Source of the DNA: Methylobacterium crusticola
GTDB taxonomy: Bacteria; Pseudomonadota; Alphaproteobacteria; Rhizobiales; Beijerinckiaceae
Length of the DNA stretch: 43,483 nucleotides
Direction of reading: 5' to 3'
Assembly (NCBI RefSeq): GCF_003574465.1
Contig: NZ_QOWC01000052.1
Span: 1-43,483 of the forward strand
Part shown: positions 25,744 through 34,888 of the stretch, piece by piece
Layout of the letters: each line of letters opens with the position of its first letter
Numbering within the stretch: the first letter of the stretch is position 1
Notes under the pieces: model-generated
Told to the model about the DNA's origin: nothing
Seen by the model: only the letters and a program-made list of their open reading frames with translations
Databases searched by the model: none
Program-made: the position numbers and the translations under genes

Positions 25744-26775
25744 ATGCCGAACCTTGTCACCCTGTCGCGGCGGGCCCTGCTCGCCTCAGCCCTCGCGGTC
25801 GGGCTGCATTCCGCCGCCCGGGCCGAGCCGCCGGCCGACGCGGCGCCGCGCACCAAGCTCCTCGTCGGCTTCCAGGACTGGACGCTGCCCGAGACCGTGG
25901 CGGCTTCCGGCGTGCTCGCCGGGGCTCCCTACGACATCCAGTGGGTGGTGCTGCCCGGCCCGGCCGCCCAGCTCTCCGCGCTCTACTCCAAGGCCATCGA
26001 CGTCGGCCACATGGGCGACACCTCCCTGATCATCGAGCAGGGCAAGGCGAAGACGCCCTGGACGGCGCAGACCGCACCGCTGCAGATCGTGGCCGGGTGG
26101 CGCGCGACCAACGCGAAGTACCCGCCGATCGTCACGGTCGGCCGCGTCGCCGCGGGGGTGAACACGCTCGCCGACCTGAAGGGCAGAACCTGGGCCTACA
26201 ATTTCGGGGGCTTCAACTACCTTCAGTACGTGCTGTCGACCCTGAAGGCCGGCTTCGGACCCAAGGACTACGAACCTGTTCAGCTCGCCGACCAGAACGC
26301 GACGTCGGCCGCCTTCCTGGCCGGGCGCGTGGACGGCTTCTCGGGCAGCGCCATCGTGGTCGCGGAGGCGGTCGAGCGGGGCACCGCCAAGGTCCTGGTG
26401 ACCAGCGACGACCTCGATATTCCTGCCCTCAACGTGCTGTCGGCCCGCGGCGACGTCCTGCGCGACCCGGCCAAGAAGGCGGCCCTCGGCGACTTTCTCG
26501 CGCGCGTCCGCCGGCACTGGGACTGGTTCGCCGTCAATACGGCCACGGTCGAGACCCTTCTGGTCGAGAAGCTCAAACAGACCCCGGCACGGGCGAGAGT
26601 CTCTGCCGAGTACCTCAAGGCCAGCTTCCAGCCGCTCGACGACGATCTCGTGCGCCGCGAGCAACGGATCGCGGACGTCTTGTTCGAGGCGAAGGCGATC
26701 CCGAACAAGATCGACGTCGCGGTCGAGTTCACTCGCGACTTCAACACCGCGACCGTGCCGGCTGCGCAGAACTGA
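25744..26775 (+). CDS. SsuA-like periplasmic binding protein 2
   Basis: The 343-residue binding protein begins with a twin-arginine-style signal (LSRRALLASALAVGLHSAARA) cleaved near AEPP. The type II binding fold shows LLVGFQDWTLPETVAASGVL, the loop SKAIDVGHMGDTSLIIEQGK, and NTLADLKGRTWAYNFGGFNY at the hinge. The GHMGD turn and the FGGFNYLQY stretch differ from binding protein 1 (LSWGLSD, FNEGGNINAL), so the ligands likely differ, both within the sulfonate/taurine/nitrate-like class. It completes importer 2 and closes the island. After its TGA there are about 600 bases without a well-supported gene. Confidence 0.88.
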   Translation: MPNLVTLSRRALLASALAVGLHSAARAEPPADAAPRTKLLVGFQDWTLPETVAASGVLAGAPYDIQWVVLPGPAAQLSALYSKAIDVGHMGDTSLIIEQGKAKTPWTAQTAPLQIVAGWRATNAKYPPIVTVGRVAAGVNTLADLKGRTWAYNFGGFNYLQYVLSTLKAGFGPKDYEPVQLADQNATSAAFLAGRVDGFSGSAIVVAEAVERGTAKVLVTSDDLDIPALNVLSARGDVLRDPAKKAALGDFLARVRRHWDWFAVNTATVETLLVEKLKQTPARARVSAEYLKASFQPLDDDLVRREQRIADVLFEAKAIPNKIDVAVEFTRDFNTATVPAAQN

Positions 26776-27380
26776 CCACACCTCGGAGCGAGGCCGCTGA
26801 GACGGCGGCGCACCGCGCCAGCGGCACATCACGCGCGTGCGCCTGGGCGGATGGTCTCCGGTGGCAGCCCAGAGGACCGGATCCACCCGTCGAGGCGCTC
26901 GCCCGCATCTTGCCATCCCGGGTGCTGGCCACCGCGGGCGAGCTTCGCCTCGTCAAGGATTCGGACCAGTCCCCCGAACACCGGCTCATCCTCGGCGACA
27001 TCCCGCTCGCTGCTCTCCGTCTGGAGCAGAGCGGTGAGGCCGGCCTCCAACCTGCCCCCCCGGGCCACGCACTGGACCTGCGTTGTCTCGGCCGCCCAGT
27101 CGCGGGACGAACTGCGGAAGCCGTGAACCGTCAGGTCGCCGTGCCTTGCCGGTGACCTGCCGCCAAAGCCCGCTCCCGTCCCCGTACAGGCCGGGGTCTC
27201 AGCTTCGCGACTCCGATGGCTGCCAGCTTCCCGGCCATGCCTGCGCTACTCACGTGGTTACCCACATGGTGTTCGCGGATATAGGCGCATGCCAGCGGTC
27301 CGCCGCCCGCATCCTATAGCGGAAAAGCTCGTGTTTCTCGGGATTTGGACGACGTCAGCGAATGGCTGCGAAGGGCCATC
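26776..27380. other. Stretch between the island and tRNA-Ser
   Basis: No confident gene. The best candidate lies on the minus strand at 26,829-27,068 (GTG start) and reads VARGGRLEAGLTALLQ, then EPVFGGLVRILDEAKLARGG and GWQDAGERLDGWIRSSGLPP. It has protein-like amino-acid use but no recognised family or ribosome-binding site. The segment 27,200-27,330 is AT-richer and lies downstream of the tRNA. No T-tract terminator is clear. Confidence 0.4.
26829..27068 (-). CDS. Possible small hypothetical protein
   Basis: A 79-codon reading with balanced amino-acid content (Leu, Glu, Asp, Gly, Trp) unlike the Arg/Pro-rich shadows around it, containing VFGGLVRILDEAKLARGG. It begins at a GTG with no clear ribosome-binding site and stays open further upstream, so it may be the 3' end of a decayed gene. 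No domain recognised. It converges on the end of binding protein 2. Confidence 0.25.
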   Translation of the reverse strand: MARGGRLEAGLTALLQTESSERDVAEDEPVFGGLVRILDEAKLARGGQHPGWQDAGERLDGWIRSSGLPPETIRPGARA

Positions 27381-27470
27381 TGGCGGAGAGGGAGGGATTC
27401 GAACCCCCGATGGACTTGCGCCCATGCCGCATTTCGAGTGCGGTGCATTCAACCACTCTGCCACCTCTCC
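27381..27470 (-). tRNA. tRNA-Ser(CGA)
   Basis: The minus strand folds into a full 90-base class II tRNA. The acceptor stem GGAGAGG/CCTCTCC is followed by G and an encoded CCA. The D arm contains GGCAGAGTGGTTGAATGCA. The anticodon stem-loop is CCGCA-CTCGAAA-TGCGG with anticodon CGA (27,434-27,436), reading UCG. A long variable arm (ATGGGCGCAAGTCCAT) is diagnostic of serine tRNA. The T arm contains GTTCGAAT. No integrase lies beside it in the window. Confidence 0.97.
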
Positions 27471-28037
27471 AAAGCCTTGAGATCGTTGCACAATCGGAGC
27501 CGCCGCAGGGTGGTTGGGATCCCTGATCGCTGCCGTTCTGCTACTCAACGCCTTTCGGGCGTCTCTCTAGCGCCTGTTGCAGGGCCTCGTCAACGCGGGC
27601 GGCGGCGTCTTCCTGCATGCGGGGCGGGACGAGGGCGCGGCGGTCGGCGGCCGGCGATGGGGCGCGACGCGTGCGGGCGGCGGCGCGCCTGGAGCGGCGC
27701 GTCGCGGGTGTCGGCGGACGTCGCGCCGAGGCCAGGACGCCGCCCGGCCCGATGATCGACACGCCTTCGCACGGCAGGACGCCGGATCGGAAAGATGGGC
27801 CGAGACGTGGCAGGCCGGCCGCAGGACGCTTCCTCTCGGAAACCCGCGTCGATGGCCGCCGCGTCTGCGAGAGGGAGCAGCGCGAGACTGCTCGCGCGAG
27901 GGCGCGCTGGCCGCGGCGGAGGGTGCAGGACCGGGAGCCGGTGGTTCATCCGGAAGACGGATGCTGACATCCGGGCGGGCGTGATTGATACTGGCGCCGT
28001 GCACCCTTCCGATAGACATCGGCGGACTGGAGGCGGC
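27471..28037. other. Stretch between tRNA-Ser and a small secreted protein gene
   Basis: About 570 bases of GC-rich DNA. The tRNA promoter should lie within the first 60-80 bases (27,471-27,550). A minus-strand reading ending at 27,541 closes with RMQEDAAARVDEALQQALER, which looks slightly protein-like, but its upstream part is Arg/Pro-rich and it lacks a convincing start. Nothing else is supported. Confidence 0.4.
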
Positions 28038-28388
28038 ATGCTGACGAGATTGGTCCCGATCCTGGTTCTGGTGGCGTCACCTGCTCTGGCCCGGAGCGCT
28101 CCCTATGTCGGGGTCTGGGCACAGAAGCCGGCCGATTGCGGAGTCGCGATCGGGGACGGGTCCGGCAGCCCGATGGAGATCACGAAGACGACGGTCTCCG
28201 GCTGGGAATACCGGTGCGACATCAGGAGGGTGTCCGCGACCCGCGCCGGCTGGACGATGCGGCTCGCCTGCGCTTCCGAGGGGACCGAGTCGACCGAGAC
28301 GATGCGCTTCCAGCTCGTGGATGGCGGGCACCTCCACGAGACCGGGTCATGGGGCACGCACGACTACGTTCGCTGCCGCCGCGACTAG
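28038..28388 (+). CDS. Small secreted protein with two cysteine pairs
   Basis: The 116-residue protein starts at ATG 28038 just after GGAGG. A signal peptide (MLTRLVPILVLVASPALA) is cleaved near RSAP. The mature ~98 residues include VGVWAQKPADCGVAIGDGSG, ITKTTVSGWEYRCDIRRVSA, MRLACASEG and a final YVRCRRD: four cysteines that could form two disulphides in a small beta-barrel. The fold pattern (short strands, a Trp at the start of the domain, a late HLHETGSWG turn) suggests a lipocalin-like or META-like ligand-binding module, but I do not recognise a family. Its TAG stop is supplied by the CTAG end of palindromic repeat copy 3. Confidence 0.7.
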   Translation: MLTRLVPILVLVASPALARSAPYVGVWAQKPADCGVAIGDGSGSPMEITKTTVSGWEYRCDIRRVSATRAGWTMRLACASEGTESTETMRFQLVDGGHLHETGSWGTHDYVRCRRD

Positions 28389-28490
28389 AGCAGCATCCGA
28401 TCACGCTGCAATCGGCTGCTGCTCCAGGTTTTTGATTCTGCCGCATTTTCTGCGGCGAACCGGTGTCCACTTCGCCGGAAAATGCTCTAG
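28385..28490 (+). repeat. Palindromic repeat element, copy 3 (~106 bp)
   Basis: The best-preserved copy: both ends read CTAG (CTAGAGCA at 28,385 and TGCTCTAG at 28,490). The three internal stems match copies 1 and 2. TAG of the left CTAG is the stop codon of the small secreted protein. Differences from copy 2 are a few substitutions, mostly in loops. Confidence 0.92.
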
Positions 28491-28493
28491 GGC

Positions 28494-28522
28494 GGCACCC
28501 GATCACCGCGCGGTCGGGTGCC
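28494..28522. repeat. Strong inverted repeat adjoining repeat copy 3
   Basis: GGCACCCGA (28,494-28,502) pairs perfectly with TCGGGTGCC (28,514-28,522). The 11-base loop region contains ACCGCGCGGT, itself a palindrome, which allows alternative foldings. It directly follows the CTAG of copy 3. It has no T-tract, so any terminator role would be Rho- or structure-based. Confidence 0.6.
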
Positions 28523-28638
28523 TCGCCAGCGCCTCGCTGCGACGCGCTTCCCCGCGCCGGACCGCTGTCCGCTCCGGCGGGGAGCCCTGCGGACGCCTGT
28601 CGTGCCCTTACGTCCGCTCATCGTGCCGGAGAGACTTG

Positions 28639-29121
28639 ATGCGTGCCGTTCCTCGCAAACTCATTGCCCTCCCGGCAGCCGTCGTGCTTCTCGCGTCGCT
28701 TTCCCCGCGCGCCGTCGAGGCGCAGCCACTACCACCTCAGGTCCAGACCGACATCGACGGCGACATCCGAGAATGCAAGCCACAAAAGGCAATGTTCGGG
28801 GATCGTTTCATCACGCGAAAGGACGTCAACGGTGACGGCATCCAGGACTACATCCTGGATTACGCCGCATTCAAGTGCGGAGACAATGCGGGATTTTACT
28901 GCGGATCGGCGGGATGCGTCACGACGGTGTACGCGTCGATCTCGCGCGGCGGGTACGTGAAGGTGCTCAACGAGAATGTCCGGGCCGTCCGGTTCAAGGC
29001 CGTGGGCGGCACGCCCGCCATGATCCTGGACCTCCACGGCTCGTCGTGCGGCCTGAGCGGCGCTGCGCCGTGCACGAAGACGCTGTACTGGAACGGAGCG
29101 AAGTTCGTCGCGTCCCGCTGA
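28639..29121 (+). CDS. Secreted protein with EF-hand-like DxNGDG calcium motif
   Basis: The 160-residue protein starts at ATG 28639 with GGAGAG six bases upstream. A signal peptide (LIALPAAVVLLASLSPRAVEA) precedes QPLPPQVQ. The core carries TRKDVNGDGIQDYILDY, an EF-hand-like or VCBS-type calcium loop (Asp, Asn, Asp at alternate positions). It is followed by a cysteine-rich part (KCGDNAGFYCGSAGCVT, then SSCGLSGAAPCTKTLYW) with seven cysteines in the mature chain. Such proteins are periplasmic and usually of unknown function; the loop suggests calcium or lanthanide-type ion binding, the latter being pure inference. It stands alone. Confidence 0.75.
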   Translation: MRAVPRKLIALPAAVVLLASLSPRAVEAQPLPPQVQTDIDGDIRECKPQKAMFGDRFITRKDVNGDGIQDYILDYAAFKCGDNAGFYCGSAGCVTTVYASISRGGYVKVLNENVRAVRFKAVGGTPAMILDLHGSSCGLSGAAPCTKTLYWNGAKFVASR

Positions 29122-29422
29122 AGTCCCGGTGCATCGGCTTGCGGCGGCTGCCGCGGCCGGCGCCAGCCGCCGCGGAGGCGTGAGAGGCGAGCGCGCCGGG
29201 ATCGCACGGCCCGCGTCGCGGGACGAGGAATGTTGACAGTCCGAGGTCCGCGCCCCTAGCCTGCACGTCGCCCGCCCCCGGCGGGCACGCGGCAAGGGCG
29301 CCGCTCACATCGGCAGCAAGGCCTCCAGTCAAGCGATCGGCACGGTCGCGGGCTCGGGGCCTTTTTTCGTTTTCGGTGCTGGTTTCGGCGCGGCGGCGCA
29401 CCGCCGACGAGGGGAGAGCGAG
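29122..29422. other. Intergenic region upstream of the Liv-type operon
   Basis: About 300 bases. A promoter-like TTGACA (29,233-29,238) has a CTAGCC at 17-base spacing (29,256-29,261), a form acceptable for alphaproteobacteria. Near 29,346-29,376 is a hairpin-and-T signature (GGCTCGGGGCC then TTTTTTCGTTTTC) that could be an attenuator in the operon leader. No gene is supported. Confidence 0.45.
29233..29261 (+). promoter_or_regulatory. Probable promoter of the Liv-type operon
   Basis: A perfect -35 (TTGACA) is followed at 17 bases by CTAGCC as -10. It lies 162 bases upstream of the binding-protein ATG, leaving a long leader with a T-rich segment. This is the only promoter-like pair in the gap. 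Confidence 0.45.
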
Positions 29423-30583
29423 ATGACGCGGATCACCACGAGGCTCGGCCTGCTCCTGGGGGTGCTCCTCCTCGGCACCGCCGGCGCGCGGGCGCAGGAG
29501 ACCATCAGGATCGGGATTCCCGTGGGCCTGAGCGGCGCCAACAGCGTCGTGGCGCCCTCGGTGGTGCAGTCGGCCGAGCTCGCCGTCGAGGAGATCAACG
29601 CCCGGGGCGGCGTCCTCGGGCACAAGCTCGCCCTCGAGGTCGCGGACGACGGCAGCGGCGCCGCCGGGGCCCAGAAGGCCTTCGACAGCCTCGTGTTCCA
29701 GAAGAAGGTCAACGCCCTCATCTCGATGGAGACGAGCGCGGCCCGCAACGCCGGCCTGCCGATCGTCGCCCGCGCCAAGGTCCCCTACATCTACACCTCG
29801 TTCTACGAGGGCCGCTCGTGCAGCCCCTACATGTACGTCGACGCCTGGGTGCCGGACCAGCAGGTCGCCCCGATCGTCGACTACTTCATGAAGGAGAAGG
29901 GCGCCAAGACGTTCTTCCTGATCGGCAGCGACTACGCCTTCGGGCGCGGCATGCTCGACTTCACCCGGGAGTACATCAAGAAGACCGGCGGCCGGGTGCT
30001 CGGCGAGGAGTACCAGCCGATGGACGCGAGCGACTGGACGGCGGTGATCAGCAAGGTGCGGTCGGCGGCACCCGACGCCATCATCACCTCGACGGCCGGG
30101 GGCGCCCCGAACGTCACGCTGACGAAGCAGATGCGGGCCGCCGGCCTCAGGAGCCTGTACGGCAACCTCGCGGTGGACGAGGGCACCGCCAAGAGCATGG
30201 GCGCGGACGGCGACGGCATCTTCATCTCCGCCTCCTACATCACCGGCATCGACAGCCCGGCGAACAAGACGTTCCTGGCGGCGATGCAGAAGAAGTTCGG
30301 CTCCGACCTGAAAACCCCGAACGACCTCTCGGTGCCGCAGTACGAGGCCGTCTACCTCTACAAGGCCGCCGTCGAGAAGGCGGGCTCGACCAAGCCCGAC
30401 GCCGTGCTCAAGGCCCTGCCGGAGGTCGCCTTCGACGGCCCCCGCGGCCGGATCCAGATGAGCAAGCAGCACCATACGCCCCTGACCATGTATCTCGGCC
30501 AGGTCCAGGCCGACGGCAGCGTCAAGGTGCTGAAGAGCTTCAAGGACGTCGATCCGGGCGACCAGTGCCCGAAGCTGCCGTGA
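29423..30583 (+). CDS. LivK-type periplasmic binding protein
   Basis: The 386-residue type I binding protein starts at ATG 29423 behind GAGGGGAGAG. A signal peptide (LGLLLGVLLLGTAGARA) is cleaved before QETI. The fold shows IRIGIPVGLSGANSVVAPSV, LAVEEINARGGVLGHKLALE, VNALISMETSAARNAGLPIV, FFLIGSDYAFGRGMLDFTRE and YGNLAVDEGTAKSM. This is the branched-chain amino acid/amide/urea-binding group, closer to AmiC/UrtA-like members than to LivJ by the SxxARNAGLPIV and AFGRGMLDF segments; that is a judgement from memory. It feeds the following Liv-type permeases. The downstream hydrolase genes suggest an amide, nitrile-derived or ureide ligand. Two cysteines (RSCSP, DQCPKLP) could bridge. Confidence 0.88.
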   Translation: MTRITTRLGLLLGVLLLGTAGARAQETIRIGIPVGLSGANSVVAPSVVQSAELAVEEINARGGVLGHKLALEVADDGSGAAGAQKAFDSLVFQKKVNALISMETSAARNAGLPIVARAKVPYIYTSFYEGRSCSPYMYVDAWVPDQQVAPIVDYFMKEKGAKTFFLIGSDYAFGRGMLDFTREYIKKTGGRVLGEEYQPMDASDWTAVISKVRSAAPDAIITSTAGGAPNVTLTKQMRAAGLRSLYGNLAVDEGTAKSMGADGDGIFISASYITGIDSPANKTFLAAMQKKFGSDLKTPNDLSVPQYEAVYLYKAAVEKAGSTKPDAVLKALPEVAFDGPRGRIQMSKQHHTPLTMYLGQVQADGSVKVLKSFKDVDPGDQCPKLP

Positions 30584-30683
30584 CGCCCCGCGCCGGGCCG
30601 GCGGCGGAACCGGCGCCGCGCGATCCCGCCCCCTCGCCCCCGGGCGGCCCCGCGCCGGGCGCGCCCGCGACCGCGAGGCTCGC

Positions 30684-31512
30684 GTGACGGCGCAGATCCT
30701 CGACGTCCTGACCACGGCCGCGATGCTGTTCATCGTCTGCCTCGGCCTGCAGATCGTCTACGGCGTGATGCGGATCATCAACTTCGCCCACGCCGCCTTC
30801 CTGACCATCGGCGGCTACAGCGCCCTCGTGGCGGCGCAGCTCGGCCTCAATCCCTGGCTCGCCCTGCCCTTCGCCGGGCTCGTCGGGCTCGTCCTCGGCG
30901 CGCTGGTCGAGCGGCTGATCGTGCGCCCGCTCTACGCCCGCCCTCTCGACGCCATCCTGGCGACCTGGGGCCTCGGCATCGTCATCGGGCAGCTCGTCAC
31001 CATAGGGTTCGGGCGCGAGGTGCAGTTCGTGCCGAGCCCGGTCCAGGGCACCGTCGAGGTCGCGGGCGCGACCTACTCGCTCTACCGCCTGCTCCTGGTG
31101 CTCGGGGCGGGCCTCCTCGGCCTCGCGGTCGCGGCGCTCCTCTCGGGCACGCGCTTCGGGCTCGTGACCCGGGCGGTGATCATGAACGAGAGCCTGGCCG
31201 AGGGGCTCGGCATCAACAGCGGCCTCGTGCGCTTCGCCTGCTTCAGCGTCGGGGCCGGGCTCGCGAGCCTCGCGGGCGCGGCGATCACGCCCCTGTCGAG
31301 CGTCGACCCGAACATGGGCGTGCCCTGGCTCGTCGGCGCCTTCATGCTGGTGATGGTCTCGGGCGCCTCCCTGCGGAGCCTCGCCCTCGCGACCCTGCTG
31401 CTCGGGGGCGCCCAGGTGCTGATCAGCGCCTACGCGAGCCCCGTGCTCGGCGGCCTGACCATCGTGGTCCTGGCGGCGGTGATCCTGCGCCTGCGCCCGA
31501 AAGGACTGGCCC

Positions 31513-31520
<8 letters not shown>
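30684..31520 (+). CDS. livH: LivH-type permease
   Basis: The 278-residue inner-membrane permease starts at GTG 30684 with GAGG six bases upstream. It has about eight hydrophobic helices. Family hallmarks are GLQIVYGVMRIINFAHAAFL near the N-terminus and FSVGAGLASLAGAAITPLSS in the transport signature region, then VSGASLRSLALATLLLGGAQ. It pairs with the LivM part of the next protein. A 100-base Pro/Ala-coding-like spacer separates it from the binding-protein gene. Its end overlaps the next TTG start by eight bases, so translation is coupled. Confidence 0.92.
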
Positions 31521-33312
<1,792 letters not shown>

Positions 33313-33314
33313 GG

Positions 33315-34025
33315 ATGAGCCGGGACGCCGTGCTGGAGCTCGCCGCGGTCAGCAGCGGCTACGGCGCCGCCATCGTGGTGCGCGGCATCGACCTCGCGAT
33401 CGGACGCGGCGAGATCGTCGCCCTGCTCGGCAAGAACGGCATGGGCAAGACCACGCTGCTGCGCACCATCATGGGCTACCTGCGGCCCGCCGAGGGCGCG
33501 ATCCGCCTGGAGGGCCGCGCCATCGCGGGCCTGTCGCCCCACCGCATCGCCCGCCGCGCCGTCGCGTACGCGCCGCAGGAGGCCGCGATCTTCCAGGACC
33601 TCAGCGTGGGCGAGAACCTGCGCCTCGCGCTCAGGCGCGGCGGCGTCTACGCCGAGGAGCTGACCCGGGTCACCGAGGCCTTCCCGTTCCTGCGCGAGCG
33701 GGGCGGGCAGCGGGCCGGCTCCCTCAGCGGCGGCGAGCAGAAGATGCTGCTCGTCGCCCGCGCCCTGATGGCCCGGCCCCGGATCATGCTCCTCGACGAG
33801 ATCACCGAGGGGTTGCAGCCCTCGGTGATCCGGCGCCTCGCCGCGGTGCTCCGGGCCGAGCGGCAGGATTCCGGCACCGCGATGCTCCTCGTCGAGCAGA
33901 ACGTCGCCTTCGCGCGCGAGGTCGCCGACCGCTACGCCGTGCTGCGCCGGGGCGAGATCGTCGATGCCGGACCGGTGGGCGCGGCCGACGCCGAGGGCCG
34001 CATCGAGGCCGGCCTCAGGATCTGA
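33315..34025 (+). CDS. livF: LivF-type ABC ATPase
   Basis: The 236-residue ATPase starts at ATG 33315, two bases after the fusion protein's stop, with GAGG just upstream. Motifs are Walker A (GKNGMGKTT), Q-loop (APQEAAIFQDLSVGENL), signature (LSGGEQKMLLVARALM), Walker B (IMLLDEITEGLQP) and a VEQN H-loop variant typical of LivF/UrtE. Aspartate-Glu-Ile rather than Asp-Glu-Pro in Walker B, and the EGLQP D-loop, match the LivF/UrtE branch. It is the second ATPase of the importer, opposite the LivG half of the fusion protein. Confidence 0.92.
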   Translation: MSRDAVLELAAVSSGYGAAIVVRGIDLAIGRGEIVALLGKNGMGKTTLLRTIMGYLRPAEGAIRLEGRAIAGLSPHRIARRAVAYAPQEAAIFQDLSVGENLRLALRRGGVYAEELTRVTEAFPFLRERGGQRAGSLSGGEQKMLLVARALMARPRIMLLDEITEGLQPSVIRRLAAVLRAERQDSGTAMLLVEQNVAFAREVADRYAVLRRGEIVDAGPVGAADAEGRIEAGLRI

Positions 34026-34135
34026 AGGGCGCGCGGCGGCGGAGCGCCGCGGCGCGCTCCCTCGCGAGGACCCGCGACACCCCGGCGGAGCGCCGCGGGG
34101 CACCGTTCACGCCACCCGGATCAGGATCCCCCCGC

Positions 34136-34888
34136 ATGCCCGAGCTCACCACCTTCTCGATCGTCGCCCGCTGCCCCCGGACGGGCGATCTCGGCGTCGC
34201 GGTGGCGACCGCGGTCCCGGCGGTGGGCGGCCTCTGCCCGTTCGTCGCCTCGGGCGTCGGCGCCGTCTCGACCCAGTCCTGGGTCAACCCCTACCTCGCC
34301 ATCGACGCCCTCGCGGCCATGGCCGGGGGGGCGAGCGGCCCGGACGCCCTCGCGGCGGTGCTCGGCGACGACGCGGGCCGCGCGCTGCGCCAGGTCGGCG
34401 TCGTGGACGCGGCCGGGCGCGCCGCGAGCCACACGGGCGCGGATTGCACGCCCTACGCGGGCCACCGCCTCGGCGACGGGATGGCGGTCCAGGGCAACAT
34501 GCTGACCGGCCCCGAGACCCTCGACGCCATGGCGCGGGCCTTCGCGGACGCCGCCGAGGCGGACCTGCCCGAGCGCCTGATGCGGGCCCTCGAGGCCGGC
34601 GACGCGGCGGGCGGCGACAAGCGCGGGAAGCAATCGGCGGCCCTGAAGATCCACGGCACGGAGGCCTATCCGAGCCTCGACCTGCGGGTCGACGAGCACG
34701 CCGCGCCGGTGACGGAGCTGCGCCGGGTCCTGGAGATCGCCCGGCACCAGCTCGTGCCGTTCGTCGCCGGGATGCCGCGGCGCGGGCAGCCCGCCGCCGG
34801 GCTGCCCGCCGACACCGCCGCGATGCTGCTGCGCCCGCCGCCCGGGCGGCCGGGGGGCGGCGGCAGCCTGCCGGAGCCGCGGGCATGA
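34136..34888 (+). CDS. DUF1028 family protein (Ntn-hydrolase-like)
   Basis: The 250-residue protein carries the DUF1028 hallmark at its N-terminus: TFSIVARCPRTGDLGVAVAT, AVPAVGGLCPFVASGVGAVS and TQSWVNPYLAIDALAAMAGG. Then follow VQGNMLTGPETLDAMARAFA and the helical GDKRGKQSAALKIHG block. The family has an Ntn-hydrolase-like fold but no established reaction. The conserved Thr/Ser near the start could act after processing; no pro-segment is obvious. The last ~25 residues are Pro/Gly-rich. Its stop overlaps the nitrilase start (ATGA), so the two are co-translated. Together with the importer this suggests hydrolysis of an imported amide or peptide-like compound. Confidence 0.9.
   Translation: MPELTTFSIVARCPRTGDLGVAVATAVPAVGGLCPFVASGVGAVSTQSWVNPYLAIDALAAMAGGASGPDALAAVLGDDAGRALRQVGVVDAAGRAASHTGADCTPYAGHRLGDGMAVQGNMLTGPETLDAMARAFADAAEADLPERLMRALEAGDAAGGDKRGKQSAALKIHGTEAYPSLDLRVDEHAAPVTELRRVLEIARHQLVPFVAGMPRRGQPAAGLPADTAAMLLRPPPGRPGGGGSLPEPRA

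Noticed and set aside
27381..27470. tRNA-Ser as attachment site of an integrated element
   Set aside because: No integrase, no partial tRNA 3' duplicate seen in the window, and flanking genes look chromosomal.
27541..27762. Minus-strand frame ending RMQEDAAARVDEALQQALER
   Set aside because: The end looks protein-like, but the rest is Arg/Pro-rich and the start is unsupported; kept only as a remark.
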